A stretch of DNA of 64,000 bases from Sphingobacteriia bacterium (lineage in GTDB: Bacteria; Bacteroidota; Bacteroidia; Bacteroidales; UBA7960), in NCBI GenBank assembly GCA_011390575.1, contig JAABSE010000004.1, positions 36,685 to 100,684 on the forward strand, written 5' to 3'. The first letter of the stretch is position 1, and the number at the start of each line of letters is the position of its first letter. Position numbers and translations under genes: made by a program. The notes beneath the pieces are model-generated. The model saw nothing but the letters and a program-made list of their open reading frames with translations. It did no database searches and was not told the origin of the DNA. Below are positions 17,349 through 24,792 of the stretch, in pieces.

Positions 17349-18041
17349 ATGTCCAAAAAAAGAATTGTTGTTTTAACCGGTGCAGGCGTAAGTGCCGAAA
17401 GTGGCATCAGCACATTCCGCGACAGCGGAGGGTTGTGGGAAAAATATGACATATCAGAGGTTGCCACCTTTGAAGCCTGGCAGCGAAACCAGGCCCTGGT
17501 ACTGGAATTTTACAACCAGCGGAGAAAACAACTCTACGAAGTCGAGCCCAATGCAGCTCATTACGCCCTGGTAAAACTGGAGGAGAAATATGACGTTCGT
17601 ATCATCACCCAGAATGTGGACGATTTGCACGAGAGAGCAGGATCAACACAGGTTATGCACCTGCACGGGGAATTGAAGAAAGTCAGAAGTTCGGTGGATG
17701 AAAACCTGGTATACGAACTGGAAGGCTGGGAGTTGAAAAAAGGAGACAATTGTGAAAAAGGCTCACAGCTGCGCCCTCATATTGTCTGGTTTGGAGAGCC
17801 TGTGCATATGATACCCCATGCAGCCGATGTTTGCGCCACTGCCGATGTTTGCATCATCATTGGCACTTCCCTCAATGTTTACCCTGCTGCAGGTCTGGTG
17901 AGTTATACTCCCCCCGGCTGCCCTGTCTACCTTATTGACCCGGCAGAAGTAAATTCAGCACACATTCCCGGGGTTAAAATTATCAGGGAAAAAGCCGGAA
18001 CCGGAACCGTAAAACTGGTAAACGAACTGCTGGAGAAATAA
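17349..18041 (+). CDS. cobB: Sir2-family NAD-dependent protein deacylase
   Basis: The 230-residue sirtuin removes acyl groups from lysines using NAD+. NAD-binding motifs GAGVSAESGISTFRDSGG, TQNVDDLHERAG and GTSLNVYPAAGLV are intact, and the catalytic base is H106 in HLHGEL. Y55 and R58 in FYNQRRKQL give the YxxR pair typical of class III sirtuins, which prefer succinyl or malonyl groups. The zinc module is odd: only one Cys (KKGDNCEKGSQ) stands where four are usual, so the zinc ribbon seems lost. It is followed after 2 bases by a SpoU methyltransferase gene. Confidence 0.92.
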   Translation: MSKKRIVVLTGAGVSAESGISTFRDSGGLWEKYDISEVATFEAWQRNQALVLEFYNQRRKQLYEVEPNAAHYALVKLEEKYDVRIITQNVDDLHERAGSTQVMHLHGELKKVRSSVDENLVYELEGWELKKGDNCEKGSQLRPHIVWFGEPVHMIPHAADVCATADVCIIIGTSLNVYPAAGLVSYTPPGCPVYLIDPAEVNSAHIPGVKIIREKAGTGTVKLVNELLEK

Positions 18042-18043
18042 AC

Positions 18044-18610
18044 ATGATGAAAAAACTTTCTATGGATGAGCTGGGTCGAATGGATGCCCGGCAATTTAAG
18101 CAGGAGAAAAAGTTTCCCCTGGTTATTATCCTCGACAACATCAGAAGCATGATGAACGTTGGCTCTGTATTTCGCACTGCTGATGCTTTCAGGATAGAAA
18201 AAATCCTTTTGTGCGGCATAACTGCCTGCCCACCGAACAAAGAAATCCATAAAACGGCCCTGGGAGCCACCGAATCTGTTGACTGGCAATACTATGAATC
18301 TACAGAAGAGGCCGTCAATGAACTCAACCAAAAAGACTACAAGGTTTACGCTTTGGAGCAAACTACCAACAGTCAATCCCTCAGCCAGTTTCAGCCGGAA
18401 TCGGACGCCAGGTATGCACTGGTATTCGGAAACGAAGTAAAAGGGGTGCAGGATCCGGTGTTGTCTCTTTGCCATGGGAGCATCGAAATTCCTCAGTTTG
18501 GCACCAAACATTCCTTCAACATATCCGTAACGGCAGGTATCACGCTCTGGGATTTTTTCACCAAAATGGGGCAGTTTGAAAACATCGGGTCATCGCAAAG
18601 CCGACCTTAA
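18044..18610 (+). CDS. SpoU/TrmH-family RNA 2'-O-methyltransferase
   Basis: This 188-residue SPOUT protein contains the three conserved blocks: [18 protein letters not shown] near the N-terminus, [19 protein letters not shown] and [19 protein letters not shown], which builds the knotted SAM site. The family methylates ribose 2'-OH groups in tRNA or rRNA. The exact target cannot be assigned here. The gene starts two bases after the sirtuin stop, so they share a transcript, and it ends inside the upstream region of trmD. Confidence 0.9.
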   Translation: MMKKLSMDELGRMDARQFKQEKKFPLVIILDNIRSMMNVGSVFRTADAFRIEKILLCGITACPPNKEIHKTALGATESVDWQYYESTEEAVNELNQKDYKVYALEQTTNSQSLSQFQPESDARYALVFGNEVKGVQDPVLSLCHGSIEIPQFGTKHSFNISVTAGITLWDFFTKMGQFENIGSSQSRP

Positions 18611-18694
18611 GGATCAGGATTTGTGTTTTTCCGTACTGCATTTTCCGGCAACCCGTTCCAGGTATAGCCCTGAGTGCATTTCAGGCAAAAAGCG

Positions 18695-18702
18695 TACTTT
18701 TG
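18695..18702 (+). promoter_or_regulatory. minus-7 box of trmD
   Basis: TACTTTTG matches TAnnTTTG and sits 15 bases before the trmD ATG at 18717, so the leader would be only about 8 bases. This settles the trmD start against longer in-frame readings from 18576. Confidence 0.55.
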
Positions 18703-18716
18703 CAAAAAAATTCCAT

Positions 18717-19397
18717 ATGCGAATAGACATTCTTACCATTTTCCCCGAAATGTTTGACGGGCCTTTTTCCCACTCTATTGTAAAACGAGCCAGAGAAAAG
18801 GGACTGGTGGATATCCATCTGCACAACATCCGCGATTATGCTACCAATAAACACCGGCGGGTAGACGATTATCCCTTTGGTGGAGGGGCAGGCATGGTAA
18901 TGATGATAGAGCCGGTGCTCAATTGCATCAATGATTTGAAGAATAGCCGTGAATACGACGAAATCATATTCATGACACCCGATGGGGAGCTTTTTGATCA
19001 ACCCACTGCCAATCAGTTCTCGACCCTGAAAAATATCATTATGCTTTGTGGTCATTACAAGGGGATTGACGAGAGGCTTCGAGAGCATGTGATAACCCGC
19101 GAAATTTCCATCGGAGATTATGTTTTATCAGGAGGAGAACTGGCAGCAGCAGTGGTCACTGACAGCATTGTACGATTGCTGCCCGGTGTATTGGGTGATG
19201 AGACTTCAGCATTGTCCGATTCTTTTCAGGACGGATTGCTTTCGCCACCTGTCTATACCCGCCCTGCCGATTACCAGGGATGGAAAGTGCCTGAGATCCT
19301 GCTTTCAGGGCATGACCGCAATATTGCCGAGTGGCGCCATGAACAATCCCTTGACCGCACCAAAAAAAGAAGACCCGGCTTGCTGGAAAACCAGTAA
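18717..19397 (+). CDS. trmD: tRNA (guanine37-N1)-methyltransferase TrmD
   Basis: The 226-residue knotted methyltransferase modifies G37 next to the anticodon and prevents +1 frameshifting. It has the N-terminal [13 protein letters not shown], the [15 protein letters not shown] loop, [12 protein letters not shown], the SAM-binding [15 protein letters not shown], and the [16 protein letters not shown] segment. The start is ATG 18717, because the TACTTTTG box ends 14 bases earlier and the longer in-frame extension is not conserved. Elsewhere rplS often neighbours trmD, and here rplS is the second gene downstream. Confidence 0.96.
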   Translation: MRIDILTIFPEMFDGPFSHSIVKRAREKGLVDIHLHNIRDYATNKHRRVDDYPFGGGAGMVMMIEPVLNCINDLKNSREYDEIIFMTPDGELFDQPTANQFSTLKNIIMLCGHYKGIDERLREHVITREISIGDYVLSGGELAAAVVTDSIVRLLPGVLGDETSALSDSFQDGLLSPPVYTRPADYQGWKVPEILLSGHDRNIAEWRHEQSLDRTKKRRPGLLENQ

Positions 19398-19443
19398 ACC
19401 GGGCCTTGACTTTCTTTAAAAGCTTAATAATATTTTATCTTGT

Positions 19444-20019
19444 TCAAAATTTATACCCCAGGGTAAGCTTCAGTACCCTGTTATAAATCTTCATTTCATC
19501 CACATTGACAGGAGTAACCCCTAAATCATATCCGGCACTAATCCTTAATCCCCCCGGAACATTAACCCCTGCACCCATAACCAGGGCATAATCAGGAGAG
19601 GTGAAATTATCAGCATCAAACTCAAAATCAGTGTCCTTGATACTACCATCCAAAAACAAAGAGGCTTGAGGACCGACATACAAATGAAACAAGGGTAAAG
19701 GACTAAACTTCAGCACCAAAGGAATATCAATGTAATTATAAACAAGCTCCATTCCATCCCCGGAGCCCAGAAAATATCCTTTCTGGGAGTAATAGGCACC
19801 TCCTTCAACGGCAACAATGCCCAGAAAAGATAAACCTAAAAACCCTCCTACATGAAAACCTGCGCGGGCTTCAGAATCAGGAGCATCAGAACCCCCGATA
19901 TTGGCCATGTTCAAACCACCTTTGATGCCATAACTTATCATTTGTGCCTGGGCACTATGCATGGTGGTAAGGCCAGCCAGCAGGGCAATCGCTGTAATCA
20001 ATCTGATTGTCATTTTCAT
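19444..20019 (-). CDS. outer-membrane beta-barrel protein (PorT/OmpW-like)
   Basis: The 191-residue protein begins with a signal peptide (MKMTIRLITAIALLAG... to HSAQA). Alternating strands typical of small eight-stranded barrels follow: SYGIKGGLNMANIGG, ARAGFHVGGFLGLSF, GGAYYSQKGYF, YIDIPLVLKF and the terminal LKLTLGYKF with a final aromatic. The IDIPL-K-(S/F) strand is characteristic of the barrel domain found widely in Bacteroidota. The start was placed at 20019, because 21 upstream in-frame residues would precede a second, better signal peptide. Ligand and role are unknown. Confidence 0.85.
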   Translation of the reverse strand: MKMTIRLITAIALLAGLTTMHSAQAQMISYGIKGGLNMANIGGSDAPDSEARAGFHVGGFLGLSFLGIVAVEGGAYYSQKGYFLGSGDGMELVYNYIDIPLVLKFSPLPLFHLYVGPQASLFLDGSIKDTDFEFDADNFTSPDYALVMGAGVNVPGGLRISAGYDLGVTPVNVDEMKIYNRVLKLTLGYKF

Positions 20020-20215
20020 ACACAATGTGTTTTTGATGAATAAAATAAACCTGCCAAAACTAAGGAAAAAATATTTAACCACAAAATGAATCTAATAGTC
20101 GTAGCAGGCATCATCAAAAGCACTACCTTTGCGCTCTATTGCGGGCTGTTTTTATGGAGGCCGGAGGTTTTTCAAAATAAATTATCATTATCTTTTTTTA
20201 TTTGAATTTAATCCC

Positions 20216-20223
20216 TAACTTTG
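20216..20223 (+). promoter_or_regulatory. minus-7 box of rplS
   Basis: TAACTTTG matches TAnnTTTG. Transcription from near 20230 would give an 85-base leader carrying the palindrome at 20273-20282. Confidence 0.5.
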
Positions 20224-20272
20224 CACTCCCATTTTCGCAAGAAAAATCATAATCTATTCATATTGAAAGCCT

Positions 20273-20282
20273 CCCGTACGGG
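20273..20282 (+). promoter_or_regulatory. palindrome in the rplS leader
   Basis: CCCGTACGGG is a perfect 10-base palindrome, extendable by one wobble pair, in the middle of the rplS leader. It could fold as part of an L19 autoregulatory element or be an operator. Sequence alone does not decide. Confidence 0.3.
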
Positions 20283-20314
20283 GCAATGCCATAAACGAAT
20301 AAATATACTGAGTC

Positions 20315-20671
20315 ATGAACAAGACGGAAATAATGAATTTTGTGCAGGATGTATTGACGGAGAAAAAAGAAACTCCTGCATTCAAGGCTGGCGACACCAT
20401 CACTGTGCACTATAAAATCAAGGAAGGTAACAAGGAACGTATCCAGCCTTTTCAGGGAGTTGTAATTCAGAGAAGAGGTGAAGCTGCAACGGAAACTTTT
20501 ACCGTGAGAAAAATCGCCAGCAACGTAGGTGTGGAAAGAATCTTCCCTATCAACTCTCCTTTTATCGAAAAGATTGAGCTCAATCGTCGCGGGGTAGTTC
20601 GCAGAGCAAGAATATTCTATCTCAGAGCATTGCGCGGTAAAAAAGCAAGAATCAAGGAAAAAAGAATGTAG
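20315..20671 (+). CDS. rplS: 50S ribosomal protein L19
   Basis: The 118-residue protein is L19 of the large subunit, located at the 30S/50S interface. Diagnostic stretches are [60 protein letters not shown] and the basic RRAKARIKEK-like tail ([12 protein letters not shown]). The length is standard. It has its own promoter and a strong terminator, so it is a single-gene unit. Confidence 0.97.
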   Translation: MNKTEIMNFVQDVLTEKKETPAFKAGDTITVHYKIKEGNKERIQPFQGVVIQRRGEAATETFTVRKIASNVGVERIFPINSPFIEKIELNRRGVVRRARIFYLRALRGKKARIKEKRM

Positions 20672-20694
20672 TATTATCATACTTCAAAAAACCA

Positions 20695-20727
20695 AAAGCC
20701 ATTGGAAGTATCCGATGGCTTTTTTTT
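20695..20727 (+). terminator. rho-independent terminator of rplS
   Basis: A perfect 9-bp stem (AGCCATTGG with CCGATGGCT, loop AAGTAT) is followed by a run of T at 20720-20727. Confidence 0.88.
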
Positions 20728-20809
20728 ATAATTTCGTAGCAGAAAAGACAGAAAATTGCAAAAAGAAAAGGTTTCACCCCCTATAAATCTTTAAAATCAA
20801 AATATCACT

Positions 20810-22495
20810 ATGAAGAAACTGATAGAATGCGTACCTAATTTTAGTGAAGGAAGCGATATGGGTATCATTAACCAGATAACCCGTGAGATTGAAAATGCAG
20901 AAGGCGTAAAACTTCTGGATGTGGACCCGGGTAAAGCTACCAACCGCACGGTAGTAACCATGGTGGGTACTCCTGATGAAGTGATTGAAGCAGCCTTTCG
21001 TGCTGTAAAAAAAGCATCGGAACTTATTGATATGAGCAAGCACAAAGGAGAGCACCCGCGCATGGGGGCTACGGATGTTTGCCCGTTGGTGCCGGTAGCT
21101 AATATTTCGATGGAAGAAACCGTTGAATATGCACACAAGCTGGCTGAACGCATTGGCAGCGAACTCAATATCCCTGTATATTGCTATGAGAATGCAGCCC
21201 TGGAAGAAAAACGCCGCAACCTTGCCAACTGTCGCAGCGGAGAATACGAAGGATTGCAAGACAAACTCAAAAAACCAGAATGGAAACCCGACTTCGGACC
21301 TGCTGAATTTAACCCCAAAGCGGGTGCAACCGCGGTGGGAGCCCGTGATTTCCTGGTAGCTTACAACGTAAACCTTAATACTACCTCCACCCGCAGGGCC
21401 AATGCCATCGCTTTTGATGTGCGCGAAAAAGGCCGTGTAAAAAGAGAAGGAAATCCCATTACCGGCAAAGTTGTGACCGACGAAAAAGGAGAAAAGGTGT
21501 TTATTCCGGGTTCTCTGAAAGCGGTTAAAGGAATTGGCTGGTTTATTGAAGAATATGGCATTGCCCAGATATCACTGAATCTGACCAATATTTCCATTAC
21601 CCCCGTGCACATAGCTTTTGAGGAAGTAGTAAAGAAAGCTGCCGAGCGTGGAGTAAGAGTTACCGGCTCCGAGCTGGTAGGGCTTGTTCCTTTGCAGGCA
21701 ATGATTGACGCCGGGAAATACTTCTTGCGCAAACAGCAACGCAGCGTAGGAATTTCAGAAGCTGAAATCATCAAAATAGCGGTTAAGTCGCTGGGACTTG
21801 ACGATCTTAAACCCTTCAACCCCAATGAAAAAATCATTGAATACATGATTGCCGAAGATGAAGGCCAAAAGCTTGCGGATATGAATCTGCAGGATTTTGC
21901 TGATGAAACAGCCAGTGAATCTCCGGCACCCGGAGGTGGCTCTATTTCTGCCTACGTGGGAGCATTGGGCATATCGCTGGCTACCATGGTGGCCAACCTC
22001 TCTTCTCACAAAAGAGGCTGGGACGACAAGTGGGATTTCTTTGGCAACTGGGCAGAAAAGGGTCAGGCTATCAAAGATGAACTCATGTTTCTGGTAGATG
22101 AAGATACCCGTTCTTTCAACCGTATTATGGATGCCTTTGGTCTTCCCAAATCCAATGATGAGGAGAAAAAGGCACGCAAAAAAGCCATTCAGGATGCCAC
22201 CAAATATGCCATTGAGGTTCCTTTCAAAGTAATGGTGAAGTCTTATGAGAGCATGGATATTATTTTTGAGATGGTGGAAAGAGGCAATCCCAACTCAGTT
22301 ACCGATGCCGGAGTGGGCGCTTTGTGCGCTCGTACTGCTGTGATGGGCGCTTTCATGAATGTAAAAATCAATGCGGCAGACCTGGAAGACAAAAACTACG
22401 TAGCTGATATCATCAAAAAAGGAAACGACATTCAGGATGCTGCCATTAAGAAGGAACAGGAAATCCTGAAAATGGTAGAGGATAAAATCGGCTAA
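20810..22495 (+). CDS. ftcD: fused glutamate formimidoyltransferase / formimidoyl-THF cyclodeaminase
   Basis: The 561-residue protein has two parts. Residues 1 to about 340 are the formiminotransferase (MKKLIECVPNFSEGSD, ATNRTVVTMVG, HPRMGATDVCPLVPV, AVGARDFLVAYNVNL), which moves the formimino group from formiminoglutamate to tetrahydrofolate. Residues from about 350 to the end are the cyclodeaminase (LQDFADETASESPAPGGGS, TDAGVGALCARTAV), which releases ammonia and leaves methenyl-THF. The architecture matches vertebrate FTCD. It links histidine breakdown to the one-carbon pool. No hut genes are next to it; it is a single-gene unit with a strong terminator. Confidence 0.95.
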   Translation: MKKLIECVPNFSEGSDMGIINQITREIENAEGVKLLDVDPGKATNRTVVTMVGTPDEVIEAAFRAVKKASELIDMSKHKGEHPRMGATDVCPLVPVANISMEETVEYAHKLAERIGSELNIPVYCYENAALEEKRRNLANCRSGEYEGLQDKLKKPEWKPDFGPAEFNPKAGATAVGARDFLVAYNVNLNTTSTRRANAIAFDVREKGRVKREGNPITGKVVTDEKGEKVFIPGSLKAVKGIGWFIEEYGIAQISLNLTNISITPVHIAFEEVVKKAAERGVRVTGSELVGLVPLQAMIDAGKYFLRKQQRSVGISEAEIIKIAVKSLGLDDLKPFNPNEKIIEYMIAEDEGQKLADMNLQDFADETASESPAPGGGSISAYVGALGISLATMVANLSSHKRGWDDKWDFFGNWAEKGQAIKDELMFLVDEDTRSFNRIMDAFGLPKSNDEEKKARKKAIQDATKYAIEVPFKVMVKSYESMDIIFEMVERGNPNSVTDAGVGALCARTAVMGAFMNVKINAADLEDKNYVADIIKKGNDIQDAAIKKEQEILKMVEDKIG

Positions 22496-22505
22496 ATTCA
22501 GCAAC

Positions 22506-22569
22506 CACAAAGGGCTACCTGCGAAGTGCCCACCAAAGCTTTCAGGCAGCCCTTTGTGTTTTATATATA
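22506..22569 (+). terminator. rho-independent terminator of ftcD
   Basis: An 11-bp perfect stem (CACAAAGGGCT at 22506-22516 with AGCCCTTTGTG at 22548-22558) is extended inward by CCTG/CAGG and followed by a T-rich stretch. Confidence 0.8.
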
Positions 22570-22583
22570 TTAAAAAAACTTTC

Positions 22584-23684
22584 ATGGATGATATAGTGTC
22601 GCCTGCTCTTCTGATAGATGAAGACAAATGCCGCCGAAACATCAGGCACATGATTGCCAAGGCAAAGCAATCAAAGGTAATCTTCAGACCTCATTTCAAG
22701 ACACATCAGTCACGGATCATCGGTCGCTGGTTCAGAGAAGCAGGCACAGAAAAGATTTGTGTATCGTCAGTTACCATGGCAAAGTACTTTGCCGCTGATG
22801 GCTGGCAGGATATCATGATCGCTTTCCCGGTAAACATCAGGGAGATAGAAGAAATCAACGAGCTGGCTTCACGCATACAGCTGAGCATTCTCATAGCAGA
22901 CAGTTCCGTTTTGCCTTTTCTGCAAACCCATTTGAAACAACCCACCGGCTTTTACATAAAACTGGATGTGGGCAATTACCGCAGTGGCTTTCATCCGGAT
23001 GAAACAGACGACATTTCCCGCACTCTTGAACAAGCCACCCTGAACACATTGCTTAGCTTTAAAGGATTTGTAGCCCATGCGGGACAAACCTATCAAACCC
23101 ACTCGCTGAATGATGTTCAGAAAGCCTACAGACAAGGAAGCCGCTTATTGACAGCCATTACGGAGCATTTCAGAAATGATTACCCCAGTATTATTGCCTC
23201 ATGGGGAGACACCCCCACCTGTAGCCTGGTAAATGAATTTGAAGGAATTGATGAAATCCGGCCGGGCAACTTCGTTTTTTACGATTTGATGCAATTTCAC
23301 CTTGCCTCCTGCGACTGGGACCATATCTCCGTAGCTGTGGCAGCTCCGGTGGTAGCCAAACGTAAAATGAGAAACGAAATCATTATTTATGGAGGCGCTG
23401 TGCATGTATCAAAAGACGCTATCGAAGTGCATGATACCGGCTACGTATATGGAGAAATTGTAAAACTGACAGAGAAAGGCTGGGAGAGGTTCAATGAACC
23501 TCTTTACCTCAACCGGATCTCGCAGGAGCATGGCATATTTCATTGTCCGGATGAACTATGGGATGAATTCAATCCCGGAGACCTGGCCGGAGTAGTCCCT
23601 GTCCACTCTTGCCTGACAGCAGATTTGCTTCGGGATAAATTTTACAACCTGAAAACAGGTGCGTTCTTTGTTGAAGAACGCTGA
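22584..23684 (+). CDS. D-threonine aldolase / DSD1-type PLP enzyme
   Basis: The 366-residue protein has an alanine-racemase-like N-terminal PLP barrel, with the probable Schiff-base lysine in FRPHFKTHQ, and a C-terminal beta domain ending in GVVPVHSCLTADLL. That ending matches the metal-binding His-x-Cys motif of D-threonine aldolases and D-serine dehydratases (DSD1). It probably cleaves or deaminates a D-3-hydroxyamino acid. Which one cannot be read. ATG 22584 (MDDIVSPALLID) was chosen, because an upstream in-frame GTG lies inside the ftcD terminator. Confidence 0.85.
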   Translation: MDDIVSPALLIDEDKCRRNIRHMIAKAKQSKVIFRPHFKTHQSRIIGRWFREAGTEKICVSSVTMAKYFAADGWQDIMIAFPVNIREIEEINELASRIQLSILIADSSVLPFLQTHLKQPTGFYIKLDVGNYRSGFHPDETDDISRTLEQATLNTLLSFKGFVAHAGQTYQTHSLNDVQKAYRQGSRLLTAITEHFRNDYPSIIASWGDTPTCSLVNEFEGIDEIRPGNFVFYDLMQFHLASCDWDHISVAVAAPVVAKRKMRNEIIIYGGAVHVSKDAIEVHDTGYVYGEIVKLTEKGWERFNEPLYLNRISQEHGIFHCPDELWDEFNPGDLAGVVPVHSCLTADLLRDKFYNLKTGAFFVEER

Positions 23685-23709
23685 GGCAATAAAAAAAACA
23701 ACAAAAGGG

Positions 23710-23740
23710 TTTGGGATTAAAAAAGTATTGTCTATCTTTG
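23710..23740 (+). promoter_or_regulatory. canonical Bacteroidota promoter of rpmH
   Basis: TTTG at 23710-23713, then 19 bases, then TATCTTTG at 23733-23740. This is the closest match to the phylum consensus in the window. The leader to rpmH is about 110 bases. Confidence 0.75.
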
Positions 23741-23858
23741 CAGTCCCAAATTCCGGTCTATCAGAATTAAGTTATTATAATCAGAGTATAAAGCTGTTAA
23801 GATTGCTACAGCAAAGAAACACAAGCGGAAAAATACTCACAGCAAAATATAGTTAGCA

Positions 23859-24014
23859 ATGAAAAGGACATTTCAACCATCAAGAAGACGCAGAAAAAAC
23901 AAGCATGGCTTCAGAAAAAGAATGGAATCATCCAATGGCCGTAAAGTTTTAGCTGCAAGAAGAGCAAAAGGCAGAAAGAAACTTACCGTTTCCAGTGAAA
24001 AAACGCATAAGTAG
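23859..24014 (+). CDS. rpmH: 50S ribosomal protein L34
   Basis: A 51-residue, very basic protein begins [20 protein letters not shown] and continues [20 protein letters not shown], the nearly invariant L34 pattern, with a C-terminal extension ([11 protein letters not shown]) of the type seen in Bacteroidota. It is short enough to be missed by length filters. It has a consensus promoter and a strong terminator. The rnpA/yidC genes that often follow rpmH elsewhere are not here. Confidence 0.97.
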   Translation: MKRTFQPSRRRRKNKHGFRKRMESSNGRKVLAARRAKGRKKLTVSSEKTHK

Positions 24015-24048
24015 AAAATTTTGATTAATCATTAGTTTTTGGTTTATC

Positions 24049-24084
24049 AAGGCTGTTTCAATTCCCTTTGAAACAGCCTTTCTT
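24049..24084 (+). terminator. rho-independent terminator of rpmH
   Basis: A perfect 12-bp stem (AAGGCTGTTTCA with TGAAACAGCCTT) has an 8-base loop and is followed by TTTC. It lies 35 bases after the rpmH stop. Confidence 0.85.
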
Positions 24085-24428
24085 CGTTTACCCCCACCCG
24101 GGTTTTCTCAACCTTATCTGTTTTTAAACATTATTAACTCACACCTCTTTCGTGACCAGGATTTAATCCCGTAAGGATTTCATTTTTAGCGTAAAAACAA
24201 CTCTTTTAGCATAAACCATTCTGGTCCTGTACATTAAACAAATAATTGCGATAGCACACTATTTGACTCAATTTCTTTTGCGCATTATCGGTTCCATGCT
24301 GGCATACTCTTTAAAAATCATTGATTTTTCTTACTTTTGCTTTGCCTTTTTAAAAAGCTACAGGCTTTTTTTGCGGGCAGCCGGCTTTGCTAAAAAACCG
24401 GCAAAATTCAGGCATTAAAATAATTCAC
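24085..24428. other. intergenic region with a promoter box
   Basis: No gene is evident in this AT-rich stretch. TACTTTTG at 24332-24339 matches the minus-7 consensus and probably serves the DUF4834 gene at 24429. The leader contains a GCCGG...CCGGC hairpin near 24381-24403. Confidence 0.45.
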
Positions 24429-24722
24429 ATGACCCTCATCAGAATCATAGCGACTTTCCTGCTTTTTTACCTGGCTTTTCGCTTATTCACCATGTATATT
24501 TTCCCCTTGCTGGTAAGGTGGTTTATCAATAAACAAAAGAAAAAATTTTACCAGCAGAACCCTCACATGCGTCCACCAGAAACCGAAGAGAAGAAAAAAC
24601 GCGGGGTAAAATTCAGCAGCCCCGAAAGTTCTTCAAAAACCAAAAAATCAACTGACCAGATTGGAGAGTATGTAGATTTTGAGGAGTTGAAGGATGAGGA
24701 ACAGAAAAAAAAGAAAAAATAA
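24429..24722 (+). CDS. DUF4834 family small membrane protein
   Basis: The 97-residue protein has one N-terminal membrane helix (IRIIATFLLFYLAFRLFTMY, then FPLLVRWF) followed by a highly charged, lysine-rich cytoplasmic tail. The tail contains EYVDFEELKDEE near the end, the conserved acidic motif of this Bacteroidota family. No function is established. It is followed after 70 bases by the large YfhO-like gene on the same strand, an adjacency I take as a likely operon. Confidence 0.75.
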   Translation: MTLIRIIATFLLFYLAFRLFTMYIFPLLVRWFINKQKKKFYQQNPHMRPPETEEKKKRGVKFSSPESSSKTKKSTDQIGEYVDFEELKDEEQKKKKK

Positions 24723-24792
24723 AGAATCATTTCCCAACAAGCAACTGAAAGCAAATCATTTCTGAATAAAACCAAACCTTAATTCCAATACT

